DNA of 64,000 nucleotides from Nocardioides cavernae (GTDB lineage: Bacteria; Actinomycetota; Actinomycetes; Propionibacteriales; Nocardioidaceae). The notes below the pieces were generated by a model, which searched no databases, was not told the DNA's origin, and saw nothing but the letters and a program-made list of their open reading frames with translations. How positions within the stretch are numbered: the first letter of the stretch is position 1; the number at the start of each line of letters is the position of its first letter. A program made the translations under genes and the position numbers. The stretch lies in assembly GCF_016907475.1 (NCBI RefSeq), contig NZ_JAFBCA010000001.1, positions 3,410,001 through 3,474,000 on the forward strand, given 5' to 3'. Positions 37,187-46,767 of this stretch are shown piece by piece.

Positions 37187-39805
37187 TCAGGCTTCGTAGG
37201 CGATCGCGATGTCCGACTCGTAGTACTCCACCACGGACCGGCCCAGCTTGCGGATGCCTTCGCGCGAGTACTCAAAGTGCAGCGGGATCGTGCGCTTGCG
37301 GTTCCCGATGACGGTGACCTGCTCGATGCGATCGAAGCTGTCGCCGTACCTCTCGGCGTAATCGGCGAGAGCATTGAGCTTCATCCGGGCGTCGTCGAGG
37401 TGGTGGCTGTGCGGGTCGACGATCGACGCCTTCACTTCACCGTCGATGTCGTGGAAGAACACGAAGTCGGGGTGCATCGACCGCCAGTTGCCTGCGTCGT
37501 CGCGGTAGGCGATGGTGAGCGAGTCGGTCGCCGGGCGCGGCGGGTTGCGATACCAGCCGAGCGCGCCGTCGCGCGACATCTCGGTGCGGACGACGTCGAC
37601 CTCCCAGGGGTTGAGTCCGCCGAGCGGATAGAGACCGTTCGCGTCCGCCATTAGGTGGCCCTCGAGCAGCGGCGCTTCGGACACCTCGCCGGTCGCCTTG
37701 TCGACGACCTTGTAGTCCTCCATCCGCAGGCGAGGCTCGCCGAGCCAGCCTCGTTGCGGGTCGACCGCAAGTCCGCGAATCTTCTCGTACTCCTCCTGGC
37801 GCTCGTCGCTGAGCTTGGCGGTCTCCCGGCGGAACTCGTCGAACCAGCGCTCCGCGATCGAGTTCGCCACCTCGTCGACCCGCGCCCGCACGTCGCGGGT
37901 CGAGGCGAGCGCTGCCGTCCGGACGAACGCGTCGCGGAGCTCGTCGTCATCGTCGTCCTCAGGGCACAGGTGGTCCACGTACGCCGTCGCCAGCGAGTGG
38001 CCGAGCGCCTTGGTGGCGAACCGGAAGCCGGTGCGGATCGCCCGGTCGTCGGCGCGGATGACGAAGTCGTTGTAGGTCAGCCTGGACCCGCCCGTGCGAC
38101 CCAGGATCTCCTTGACGTGGACGTCCCAGATCTCCGACACCGCCGCCTCGAGCGCGTCGGCGTGGTCGGCCGCGAGCTTGTCGAGCACGGGGATCAGCTC
38201 GCCGTTGACCGCCTCGAGTGCGCGGGGCCGGATGCCGTCGTGCGAGAGCGCCTGGGCCAGAGCCGTCAGCCGGATCACCGGGCGCGCTCCGCGCTGCGGC
38301 ATCGTCTGGGTCGGCAGCCGGTCCCACACGTCCCACACCGCCTGCGGGATCGCGGGGTTCCGGGTGAGCTCGCACGGCTCGAGGAGCACCTTGCGCTGAG
38401 CCGAGCCAGGCATCTCCTCGATCTGGCCGGTCAGGTACTTCACCACGTTCCCGGCCGTGGTCCGGTCGAAGAACGGCAGGATGCAGTCGACGGCGTTGAG
38501 CCGCTCGTCCCCGGGCACGCGGCGCGCTAGCGGGGAGCGCACCATGCGCCCAAGGAGCTGGGTGATGTGGGTGCTGTCCTTGGCAGGCCTGAACGACACC
38601 ATCACCTCCGCGCGCGGGCAGTCCCACCCGGTGGAGATGGCGTCCTTCGCGACCAGGACGCGGACCTCGCGGGTGCCCTCGACGCGCTGCGGCGGGATCC
38701 AGTCGATCTCCCATGGCCCGAACTTCTGCGGCTTGTGGCCACTAAGGACGTGCCGCACGTGGCGGGCGTCGACGTCTCCGAGGACCGCCGCGATCACGTC
38801 GAGCGCCTGCCCGATCTCGTCGCGCCACGTCGTCTCGCCCGCTTCGTCGTCGGGGGTGTTGCGCACCTGCAGGATGAGCAGGGGTACGACGACGTCTGCT
38901 TCCTCCTGCTGCTTCGCGTAGCCGGCCCACCGGTCGGCAGACGCCTTCAGTCGCTCGGCGGCGTGGCGCACAAACGTCAGATCGAACTGGCCGGCCTCGT
39001 CGGGGATCGTCAGCGCGATCGTGTCCTTGACGAGACCGGAGGCCTGGACCAGACCCGGGTCCACGAGCACCCGCTGCAAGGCGCGCCGGTTCTTCGACGC
39101 GTCGGCAGTCTTCATCGCATCGTCGAACCGCTCGATCGTCGCCGAGATCCCCCACACGATGGGGATCGGCTTGTAGCCCGCGTGCCCGTTGATCAGGCGT
39201 CGCACCAGGGTCGGCTTGTCCTGCACCTTCGCCGGGGTGAACCCGCGGTGGGCCTCGTCGAGGATGAGGTACACCGTGAGGTCCTCGTCCTCGATCGTGT
39301 TGGAGATCGTCTCCCAGATGGTCGACGACTGCAGGTCCGGTGCGACCGCGAACGCAGCGGTTTGCTCAACGTCCGCGTCGGCGACGTGCCCGCGCGTCAG
39401 CAGCGAGTTCTTGCCGAGCTTGCCAGTGTTGAGGAAGTAGACCTTGCCGGGCTCGAGCTTCTTGCGGGAGAACGGCGGCTCGATCACGACCAGGTCGGCG
39501 ACGTTGAGCTGCTCGGAGGCCTGGATCAACCGGTCTCGGGTCTGCAGGTTGAGAGCCGGGTCGTCGGAGAACCAGACGACGACGGCGCCCGGATCGGGCT
39601 CGAATCCGTCCAGCAGGTCACTGCTGCCGTAGAAGAGCGCCTCGATCGCGGCAGCCGCCATCACCGTCTTGCCGGCGCCAGTGGTCGCGGTCAGCGAGAG
39701 AGACGAGCTCTCACCGTCGCGGTGGAACGCGACTCGTGCGCGCTCCAGGTTGTCGAGGACCTTCTCGACCGCGTCGCGCTGGTACGGGTGGAGCTCGAAC
39801 CTCAT
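37187..39805 (-). CDS. Type III restriction Res-like DEAH helicase/nuclease
   Basis: 872 residues. The SF2 motor has Walker A TATTGAGKT (residues 39-47), DEAH at 183-186 in YLILDEAHRGF, and motif VI in ITQLLGRMVRSPLAR. The C-terminal roughly 150 residues contain MHPDFVFF followed by EVKASIVDPHSHHLDDARMK, a layout seen in type III Res-like nuclease ends, although the Glu-x-Lys is unusual. The start ATG overlaps the methyltransferase stop (ATGA), so subunits are made in coupled amounts. Confidence 0.87.
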   Translation of the reverse strand: MRFELHPYQRDAVEKVLDNLERARVAFHRDGESSSLSLTATTGAGKTVMAAAAIEALFYGSSDLLDGFEPDPGAVVVWFSDDPALNLQTRDRLIQASEQLNVADLVVIEPPFSRKKLEPGKVYFLNTGKLGKNSLLTRGHVADADVEQTAAFAVAPDLQSSTIWETISNTIEDEDLTVYLILDEAHRGFTPAKVQDKPTLVRRLINGHAGYKPIPIVWGISATIERFDDAMKTADASKNRRALQRVLVDPGLVQASGLVKDTIALTIPDEAGQFDLTFVRHAAERLKASADRWAGYAKQQEEADVVVPLLILQVRNTPDDEAGETTWRDEIGQALDVIAAVLGDVDARHVRHVLSGHKPQKFGPWEIDWIPPQRVEGTREVRVLVAKDAISTGWDCPRAEVMVSFRPAKDSTHITQLLGRMVRSPLARRVPGDERLNAVDCILPFFDRTTAGNVVKYLTGQIEEMPGSAQRKVLLEPCELTRNPAIPQAVWDVWDRLPTQTMPQRGARPVIRLTALAQALSHDGIRPRALEAVNGELIPVLDKLAADHADALEAAVSEIWDVHVKEILGRTGGSRLTYNDFVIRADDRAIRTGFRFATKALGHSLATAYVDHLCPEDDDDDELRDAFVRTAALASTRDVRARVDEVANSIAERWFDEFRRETAKLSDERQEEYEKIRGLAVDPQRGWLGEPRLRMEDYKVVDKATGEVSEAPLLEGHLMADANGLYPLGGLNPWEVDVVRTEMSRDGALGWYRNPPRPATDSLTIAYRDDAGNWRSMHPDFVFFHDIDGEVKASIVDPHSHHLDDARMKLNALADYAERYGDSFDRIEQVTVIGNRKRTIPLHFEYSREGIRKLGRSVVEYYESDIAIAYEA

Positions 39806-41838
39806 CGCGCGCTCCGTCCCGCTTCGATCTCGAAGTTCCGCAGGTACGCCTCGTAGAGACGTACGGCCTCGACGTGCTCGGGAAGGTCCCGGCACACCGA
39901 CGTGAACAGCCGGTCGTCGTCCGTAACCACGAACGCCACCCGGATCTCCGCACCGCTCGCCTCGCGCTCGGCGAGCGCCTTGAGGAACGGCTCGGTCTGG
40001 TCGAGGTCGGCGAGCACACCGTAGGTGTCCGCGACCTCGAACCCGGCCGAGACGTCGTCGATCCGGCGACCCTGCGAGCCTGCCCGCATCCAGAGCAGCG
40101 GCGCGACCTTCGCGAACTCGCGGTTGCTCGACACGCGCAGCGGCGCCTCATACCTGAGGTCGAAGAACTCGACGTTCTGTTCCAGCCCCTCGGAGTACGT
40201 CGATCCGTCCGGCCGGACGCCGGTGGCGACGGTGCTGATGCGGGGCTTGGTCACGTACTCGTAGACACCCTTCTTCTCCCACTCTTGGTCACCAGGCCGG
40301 TGGCCGGCCTTGCGTAGCTTCTTGGCATCGGCTGCGGCGGCCTCGTTGTTGGTGACGAGGATGCACCGGCGGGTGCCGCCGTCCTCTTCGTTGAGGCGCA
40401 TGACTGCCTCGGCGGTGGTGCCCGATCCTCCGAAGAAGTCGAGGACCACGTCATCGGCATGTCCTGCGATGCGCAGCCAGCGCGCAATGACCTCGTGATC
40501 CTTCGGATTCGGGAACCGCCCCTCTCCAAGGACCTTCTTGAGGTGGAGCCCGGACGCCCGTCGATCACGCTCGAAGACCGAGCCCACCGTCTCTTGTGTC
40601 TGGTCCGAAAGAAACCTTTTGTAGTAGGCCGTCGACGTGTGGTCGACGCCGAACAAGACGCGGTCGTCAGCAAGCAACTTGTCCATGGCCTCTCGGCTGG
40701 TTCTCCAGCCGTTTGGGTTCATCTTCACCGGGAGTCCGGTATGCGGATGCACCAGGTCGTACCTCAGATTTGGCCGAGGGTTCGGGCTGCTTAGATCGCC
40801 GGCGAAGAACACGCGCCCGGCACTGTCAATCGCGTTGTAGCGTGCGACACCATCCGTCAACCGGCCTCGATTGGAACGAATCCACGATCTGAACGCCGTA
40901 GTGGCGAGCGTCGCGTTGCCGTCCGCTTCCGCCCAGGCAGTCGACGCAGCCAGAAGAGCGTCGTCGACGCCCTGCTTCCGATCACTCCACTGGACGTCGG
41001 CAGTCGCCAGCGCTGACTCATCCCGGGCATACACCAACATGTAGTCAGCGCCGTTGGACACGTATCGCGAGTCGTTCTTGCGCCCGCCCTGCCATACGAC
41101 GTCCGAGATGAAGTTCTGCGCCTCGAACACCTGGTCCATCAGCATCCGCAGCCGGTGGTGCTCCTCGTCGCCGATCGCGACGATGATCACTCCGGTCGGC
41201 TTCAGCAACTCTTTCGCGAGCAACAGCCGTCGCTCCATGAACGCGAGCCACTTGGAGTGCTTGTAGTGGTCGTCGCCGGCGACGTACTTGTCGCTGTAGA
41301 TCCAGCCCTCGTTCCCGGTGTTGTAAGGCGGGTCGATGTAGATGCAGTCAACCTGGCTGCGGTGGGTGAACAGCAGCGTCTGGAGCGCGTGGTAGTTCTC
41401 CGCGTTGATGACCGTGTGGAACGGCTTGTCGCCGCCGCGCTCGACCTTCCCTGTCGAAGCGAGGCCCGGGTAGATCGGGTCGCGGAACTCGGCGACGACG
41501 ACGAGCTCGGTGGCCGGCTGCTCCTGCGTCTCGGCCGGCTCGGTGCTCGAATCCTCGATCGTCGCGACGCCGGTGGCTCGGTCGATCGCGATCACTCGCC
41601 ACAGACGGGAGTTCTCCTGGGTGGGGTTCTTGCCGCGCTCGGGGAGGACGTGGACCTTGTCGCCGCGTCGGACCGGGCGGCCGGGGAGCTCGACGGTCTC
41701 CGGGGTGTGGCGCTCGAAGTTGAGACCGAAGGCACGACGGTCGGCGAGCGCGTCGTACTCGGTGCGGAGTTCCTTGGCGATCGCCGCGGTCTTCTCGTTC
41801 GCTTCGAGCTGGCGGAGCAGGTCGTTGAGCCGGGACAC
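39802..41838 (-). CDS. Beta-class DNA N6-adenine methyltransferase (Mod-like)
   Basis: 678 residues. Catalytic motif IV DPPYNTGNE (D169) precedes the SAM motif LDFFGGSGTTAEAV (about 467-480), the order of beta-class type III Mod enzymes that methylate adenine N6. An N-terminal 140-residue extension contains an SH3-like stretch (GRPVRRGDKVHVLPERGKN). The recognition site cannot be read. GTG 41838 has AGGAG upstream and begins 4 bp after the SF1 helicase stop. The 3' end overlaps the Res-like gene. Confidence 0.9.
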   Translation of the reverse strand: MSRLNDLLRQLEANEKTAAIAKELRTEYDALADRRAFGLNFERHTPETVELPGRPVRRGDKVHVLPERGKNPTQENSRLWRVIAIDRATGVATIEDSSTEPAETQEQPATELVVVAEFRDPIYPGLASTGKVERGGDKPFHTVINAENYHALQTLLFTHRSQVDCIYIDPPYNTGNEGWIYSDKYVAGDDHYKHSKWLAFMERRLLLAKELLKPTGVIIVAIGDEEHHRLRMLMDQVFEAQNFISDVVWQGGRKNDSRYVSNGADYMLVYARDESALATADVQWSDRKQGVDDALLAASTAWAEADGNATLATTAFRSWIRSNRGRLTDGVARYNAIDSAGRVFFAGDLSSPNPRPNLRYDLVHPHTGLPVKMNPNGWRTSREAMDKLLADDRVLFGVDHTSTAYYKRFLSDQTQETVGSVFERDRRASGLHLKKVLGEGRFPNPKDHEVIARWLRIAGHADDVVLDFFGGSGTTAEAVMRLNEEDGGTRRCILVTNNEAAAADAKKLRKAGHRPGDQEWEKKGVYEYVTKPRISTVATGVRPDGSTYSEGLEQNVEFFDLRYEAPLRVSSNREFAKVAPLLWMRAGSQGRRIDDVSAGFEVADTYGVLADLDQTEPFLKALAEREASGAEIRVAFVVTDDDRLFTSVCRDLPEHVEAVRLYEAYLRNFEIEAGRSAR

Positions 41839-41842
41839 GTGA

Positions 41843-43357
41843 TTACTCCTGAGCAACGTCGTCTGGGGTGTAGGTGATGGTGGCACGGGCGAACGTGTCG
41901 AGGATGCGTCGGTGGGTCTGGCGCGGCAGCTGCCGGTTGCCGGGTTCGCCGTACGGGTTGCCCGGGCGGGCCGGCGCCTCGCCGAGCAGCGTGTCGAGGC
42001 CGGGTCGGCTGACCATCAGCAGCCCGTGGGTCGCTCGGGTACAGGTGACGGCGAGGCGGCCGAACGCGGAGTTGAAGTCGTTGAGCTCACCGGCCCCGGT
42101 TAGCGGGTGGATGGCGATCGTGATGCCGTTGGTCTGGCCCTGCCACGAGTCGACGGTGGAGGCAACGATGTCCTTGTCGGTCAGGGCGTGCTTGTCGCGG
42201 AGCCGGTCGACGGCGTCGGCCGCGTCATCGACCGCCTGATTCCGGGTCGCCAGGATCGCGACCAAGGGGTCTCCGGTGTGGGTCCTCAGCTCCCACGTGT
42301 CGCGTTCGCCGGTCGGGGCCCCGGTGTCGTCGTACTCGGCCCGTTCGAGGGTGAATCCGGCCGTGAACAGCTCGTCGAGGAGCGCCTCGACGTACTCCAC
42401 CAGCGGCAGGTCGATGTCGGCGGCCTCGGCGGGCGGTAGGCCGTCGACCTCGAGCAGGGTGGGGACGCCGCTGCCGACCGAGCGCCACACCTCGGCGGCG
42501 GTTCCGTTGACCTGGGTTGTGAGGCTGCGGTCGCCGGGCGCGGCGACGCAGTTGAGTCGGTCCCACTCGGGGTAGAACGCTCGCCACAGGGCGAGCGCTC
42601 CGGCGGGCGGGCGCCACACGGCCGGGAGCTCGCGCTCCCAGGTGTGGTCGGGGTCCTTGCCGTCGGTGTAGTCGGTCGGCCAGGCGCGGTAGGGGTTGTG
42701 ACCGGGGTCGCCGCGCCACGGATTGCTGCCGACTTCCAGCGGCGGGAGCTGTCCGACATCGCCGACACCGACCCACAGGGGTGCTGCCTTGTTGACGCGG
42801 TCGAACAGGTAGTGCGGAAGCTGCCACGCCTCGTCGACGAACAGCACGTCGTAGGGGGCGTCGCCGTTGCGGCCGGGCCCGAGTGCGTCCTTCTGGCGGC
42901 GCAGCTCGCTCGGCGCGCCGAGCTTGTGGCTGGTAGCGACCACGACCTTCGCGTCGGTGGGGATCTCCGAGGTCTTCTCGGCGATCGTGACGTGCTTGAT
43001 GACGTCATCGGGAAGGTCGTTGACGGTGCCCTTCTTCACGAAGATGCACACGTAGTCCTTGCCGATCGCCTTGGCGATGTCGACGGCGAGCGGGTGGATC
43101 TGTTTGTTCGTAAACGCGATGATCGCGACCCGAGAGCAGCGTTCGTGAGCGACGGCGTCCTGCACAAGCCGCTTGAGCGCGAACGACTTGCCCGCGCCGG
43201 CGGCGGCCTTCAGCAGGACGCGCCGGTGGTCGCTCGTCCCGGCTAGGGCGGCCTGGAGGGCAGCCGACGCCTCGATCGCGACGGCGGTGTTGCCGGCTGC
43301 CGCTGCGGCGTGGTGCACGCCCGTCGCGGTCTCGGCGGGTGGAGTGAACGTTTCCAT
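41843..43357 (-). CDS. Upf1-like superfamily 1 helicase
   Basis: A 504-residue compact SF1 helicase. Walker A AAAGAGKS is at residues 51-58, Walker B is VLFVDEAWQL, motif III GDVGQLPP, motif V STVDSWQGQTNG and motif VI VTCTRATHGLLMV. It lacks the large inserted domains of UvrD. Its ATG overlaps the nuclease stop by one base (TGATG), implying obligate co-translation with the Cas4/RecB-like protein, a nuclease-helicase pairing reminiscent of AddAB or Dna2. Confidence 0.85.
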   Translation of the reverse strand: METFTPPAETATGVHHAAAAAGNTAVAIEASAALQAALAGTSDHRRVLLKAAAGAGKSFALKRLVQDAVAHERCSRVAIIAFTNKQIHPLAVDIAKAIGKDYVCIFVKKGTVNDLPDDVIKHVTIAEKTSEIPTDAKVVVATSHKLGAPSELRRQKDALGPGRNGDAPYDVLFVDEAWQLPHYLFDRVNKAAPLWVGVGDVGQLPPLEVGSNPWRGDPGHNPYRAWPTDYTDGKDPDHTWERELPAVWRPPAGALALWRAFYPEWDRLNCVAAPGDRSLTTQVNGTAAEVWRSVGSGVPTLLEVDGLPPAEAADIDLPLVEYVEALLDELFTAGFTLERAEYDDTGAPTGERDTWELRTHTGDPLVAILATRNQAVDDAADAVDRLRDKHALTDKDIVASTVDSWQGQTNGITIAIHPLTGAGELNDFNSAFGRLAVTCTRATHGLLMVSRPGLDTLLGEAPARPGNPYGEPGNRQLPRQTHRRILDTFARATITYTPDDVAQE

Positions 43358-46062
43358 CAGTCGAGGTCGTCCTCAGTGAGATCGGCGGGCGAACTGACCG
43401 GGGCCTCTGCGTACGGGTCGCCTTGGGGTTGTCCGGCGGCTGCGGCCTCGAACGCGTCGTCGTTGCGGACCGGGGGCCAGGTCTGCGGGTTGAGGAGGCC
43501 CGCGGCGCGACGTTCGGCGAGTGTGTCGGACCACTCGGCCTCGTTCACCTCGTGCGGCTTGCAGCAGTAGGCGTGGGCGTCGGGGTCGTCGGAGTAGCCG
43601 GCGGTGAGACAGTCGGGCTTCGGCGCGGCGTGCCCGTCGACGGCGGGCCGTTTCACGTTCAGGTTGCGTCTGTAGGGAGTGCCCGCGAACCAGTCGCAGT
43701 CGGCCACCACGACACGATCTCGAACGGCGAGGGTGGGGGCGATCGCGGCCCCCCAAGAGAGGTGTCCGCGTGGGGCGTCCTCGTCGATGCCGTCCTTGCT
43801 GAGTGGCCCGATTGCCATCCCCTGGAACTGGAAGGACCCGCCCTGCACCTTCAGCCCGACAGCCGGGTCTTCGACGCAGGGGTCGTCGTTCACGTGGAGC
43901 AGGACCACCGACGAGCCGGCGGCGATGCGCCGCGAGTGGACGTCGAGGACGAGCGGGTCGACGGAGACGACGTCGGCGAACGCGACCATCCGCTGGCCGG
44001 CGTCGGAGGCCAGGTCCTGGGCGGCCTGCGGGTTGGCGAGCGCAAGGAGCTGGTCGCGGCACTTCTGGTCGTCCTGGATCGGCTCGACGAGTGCGTTGCG
44101 CCACCAACGATAGGTGCGTCCGAACCGAACGAGGTCGGAGGCGTGGAGGCGCAAGCGGCGCTGCCAGACGGCCTGGGCGTCCGCTTCGATCGTGCGGTGC
44201 ACGTCGCGCAGGCGGGACGGCTGATCGTTGTCGAGGATCTCGATCGCCTTCGTCAGGACGTCGGACTTGTAGGTGAGCTCGGCGCGGACGAGTCGGTCGT
44301 ACTCGGCCAGGTTGCGACGCTCTTCCGGACCGGAGATCGTCGCGTGGATGGCATTGGACTGGGTGTTCGTCAGCCGGGCGCCCGGAGTGTGTTCGAGGTT
44401 CTCGATCTCGTCGGAGAGGTTGCGGTGGTCGACGGCGCTGCCCTCGAGGAACCACGCGACGACGTAGTCCAGACGCAGGGCGCTGACCGTCGGGCCGCCT
44501 ACGACGTGGTGACGGGTGAGCACCTCCTGGGCGTTGACGATCGGCGAGCGCAGGGTCATCGCGCGAGCGCGGTCGTCTTCGAGCAGGAACGCGACCGCGG
44601 TGCGGTCGTCCTCGCTCAGGCGGAGCGGCACCTGTGCTGGCTCGCCGTCGAAGGTCAGCTGGGGGCGGCCCATCAGCTTGTCCTGCGCCCAGCGGAGGCG
44701 ACTCAGCTCGAGGCCGGCCAGGTTGTCGGCGATGGATACGAGGACGTCGGCGGTCATCTTGTCCGGCACGACGAGGTGGACCGGTTCAGGGTTGTCCGGA
44801 TCCGCCAGACGACGGTCCTTGATCGCCTTGGTGAGAGCGGACCCGATGACGCGGACGACGGCGCGACGTGTTTGCGGCGACTGCGGCTCGGGAAAGACAT
44901 GCTGGATCCAGTCTCCTGGGCCGTCGGCGGTGACGACCTGGATCCCGATCCCGTGAACGCCGAGGGACGCGGCGTCGGCCTTGGCGAGCACGAAGTTGAC
45001 GGTGCCGGGGAGGCCGATTGGATCGACGCGTCGCTGCTTCGTCTGCTGGGCGACGCCTGCGTTGGTGGCGACGACCTGGGCGATGAGGGACGGCTGCGCC
45101 GCGCCGATGTGGCCGGTGCCGTCGACGATCCCGGCGACGAGCGGCCGGACGTCGCGCGGGATGCCGATCTCAACCAGCACATCGGTGGGGTCAGCGGACT
45201 TGCGCAGTTCGGCGCGGCAGTACGCGAACAGCGAGCACGACGGGCAGGACCCGGGGTCGAAGGTCGCGACGAGGTGTTCGGTGAACAGGTCGAGTTCGCT
45301 CGGGTCGAACGCAGCGTCCTTCGCTTCTGCTCGACGTTCGGCAATCCGCATCGCGACCTCGCGACGGTGGTCGGCCAAGTCCTCCACGAGTGCCTCTGGT
45401 TGGAGGAACGCGTTACGCGGGACCGCGAGGGCGCCGTACCGGTGGACGCTCATGCCGGCGGGGAGCTTGGACCACGCCGCGGCGGACTCGGCGCCGACGG
45501 CGACCTGGAGGAATCCCTTCAGGAGGCGTGAGTCCTCCACCCGCGAGCGGTGGCGCTCGTAGTCCTTTGCGTCCCCGACAACGAGCCAGGATCCGCTCTG
45601 GTCGACTGTCGGAGCAACGACGGCGAAGTCGGGCTTGACGTCGGTCGCGCTGGTGTTCTCGAAGCCCGCGAACGGAACGGCCAGCTGGTGGATCAGGGTC
45701 GCAGCACCGTCCCCGATGGCCCGCTGGTGGGCCGCTGAAAGGAGGTCCGCTGTGCGGTCCTTGTTAATCTTGGCATCCGCGATCACTACCTCGCTGGGCC
45801 GGTTGAGCCCGACCGCACCGACGGTGGTGGTGACCGTCTGACTGGCGAACGCCTCGTTCTTGACCAGCCGCTCGAACGTCATGGCGCGCATCCAGCGAGC
45901 GTCGGGTATCCGGCCGGACGTGTCCGGATGACCGAGCTTCTCCGCCAAAGCTCTGCGTGACATTCCGGTGATCAGCGGGTCGGTGCGACGGAACCGCGCG
46001 CACGCCGCGTGCGCTGAGGCTGCGACCGCACTCGACCCGCCCCCGATGACCTTCGTCGACAC
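43357..46062 (-). CDS. RecB/Cas4-like Fe-S nuclease with long C-terminal region
   Basis: 901 residues. The N-terminal third has a PD-(D/E)xK core: PD at 144-145 in VKPDFAVVAP, D164-x-K166 in VVGDAKDYER and a following QxxA-type helix in LLKGFLQVAVG. Four cysteines fit a Cas4/AddB cluster: C21 near the N-terminus plus C273, C276 and C282 in CPSCSLFAYC. The C-terminal 600 residues are unassigned; CDWFAGTPYRRN and a late CC pair are notable. It is the first gene of the five-gene operon. Confidence 0.75.
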   Translation of the reverse strand: MSTKVIGGGSSAVAASAHAACARFRRTDPLITGMSRRALAEKLGHPDTSGRIPDARWMRAMTFERLVKNEAFASQTVTTTVGAVGLNRPSEVVIADAKINKDRTADLLSAAHQRAIGDGAATLIHQLAVPFAGFENTSATDVKPDFAVVAPTVDQSGSWLVVGDAKDYERHRSRVEDSRLLKGFLQVAVGAESAAAWSKLPAGMSVHRYGALAVPRNAFLQPEALVEDLADHRREVAMRIAERRAEAKDAAFDPSELDLFTEHLVATFDPGSCPSCSLFAYCRAELRKSADPTDVLVEIGIPRDVRPLVAGIVDGTGHIGAAQPSLIAQVVATNAGVAQQTKQRRVDPIGLPGTVNFVLAKADAASLGVHGIGIQVVTADGPGDWIQHVFPEPQSPQTRRAVVRVIGSALTKAIKDRRLADPDNPEPVHLVVPDKMTADVLVSIADNLAGLELSRLRWAQDKLMGRPQLTFDGEPAQVPLRLSEDDRTAVAFLLEDDRARAMTLRSPIVNAQEVLTRHHVVGGPTVSALRLDYVVAWFLEGSAVDHRNLSDEIENLEHTPGARLTNTQSNAIHATISGPEERRNLAEYDRLVRAELTYKSDVLTKAIEILDNDQPSRLRDVHRTIEADAQAVWQRRLRLHASDLVRFGRTYRWWRNALVEPIQDDQKCRDQLLALANPQAAQDLASDAGQRMVAFADVVSVDPLVLDVHSRRIAAGSSVVLLHVNDDPCVEDPAVGLKVQGGSFQFQGMAIGPLSKDGIDEDAPRGHLSWGAAIAPTLAVRDRVVVADCDWFAGTPYRRNLNVKRPAVDGHAAPKPDCLTAGYSDDPDAHAYCCKPHEVNEAEWSDTLAERRAAGLLNPQTWPPVRNDDAFEAAAAGQPQGDPYAEAPVSSPADLTEDDLD

Positions 46063-46298
46063 CTGTCTCCCGTTCCGTTCCCACCGCAGTCTTTACCTTC
46101 TTGGCTGACGGTAGTTGAGGGGCCGACCGAATGGACCGTCTTGACGAAACTGCGAGGCCGTCGCGTCGGATGTGGCCTTCTGCCGCTGCGGAGGCTCAGG
46201 AGTGTGTGCGAGTGCGGGCCCGCGTCGGAACGCAAGAGCGAGGAGGAGCGCGTGGATCTTCGTCGACGCCACTTCCCTCAACCGGACCTGACGCCGAA

Positions 46299-46342
46299 CA
46301 TGCGAGAGCCCCCGAACCTGATGGTTCCGGGGCTCCCGCATG
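46299..46342 (-). terminator. Strong hairpin separating RAMA gene from the restriction operon
   Basis: CATGCGAGAGCCCC (from 46299) pairs with GGGGCTCCCGCATG (to 46342), extended by an inner GAACC/GGTTC. It lies just past the stop of the RAMA gene on the same strand. So the RAMA gene is probably a separate transcript, and the operon promoter lies in 46063-46298, where no gene is seen. Confidence 0.75.
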
Positions 46343-46347
46343 TCACC

Positions 46348-46767
46348 TCACTCGCCCGATGCGGACTTCCGCAGTTCCTCACGAAGCTCCCGCAGCGTCT
46401 TCCCGGACAGCACGTGGGTCCAGTTCGCCCAACCGTCGATCTGCGACCCCACCAAGTCGCGCAACGCCGGCGAGGGCTCCCGGTATGAGTTCACTTCTGT
46501 GACGGTCCAGCCGTGGTTGTCCACGATCGCCCCGAAGTCCCGACCCTTGCGCACCTGACGGTGCTCCAGCGAGTCCCCCGGTTTGATCAGCCCCGCCTCA
46601 ATGAGCGGCAGCAGTCGACCCGGCATCACGGTCGGCTCCGGCTGCGGGATCTCGACCGCGGCGTCCGGCAGCAGCAGCCGTCGCAACACCGTGTTCGGCG
46701 ATTCGAACCCGCGGACGTGCCCCTCAAGGAAGCGGTAGACCTCCTCGTCGACCTCTATCCTGTGCAT
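46348..46767 (-). CDS. SeqA-like N-terminus plus RAMA domain protein
   Basis: About 139 residues. The first 35 (MHRIEVDEEVYRFLEGHVRG, then NTVLRRLLLP) resemble the ribbon-helix-helix dimerisation part of SeqA. The rest (LLPLIEAGLIKPGDSLEHRQ, DFGAIVDNHGWTVTEVNSYR, and GWANWTHVLSGKTLRELREE) fits the RAMA domain, associated with adenine-methylase restriction systems and predicted to sense modified DNA. It lies upstream of the methyltransferase operon on the same strand; a methylation-responsive regulator is an inference. ATG 46776 is an alternative start. Confidence 0.7.
   Translation of the reverse strand: MHRIEVDEEVYRFLEGHVRGFESPNTVLRRLLLPDAAVEIPQPEPTVMPGRLLPLIEAGLIKPGDSLEHRQVRKGRDFGAIVDNHGWTVTEVNSYREPSPALRDLVGSQIDGWANWTHVLSGKTLRELREELRKSASGE

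Noticed and set aside
43423..45531. About 700-codon plus-strand frame opposite the Fe-S nuclease
   Set aside because: Low-complexity Gly/Val/Asp composition, no motif, and it lies within a gene with catalytic and cysteine motifs.
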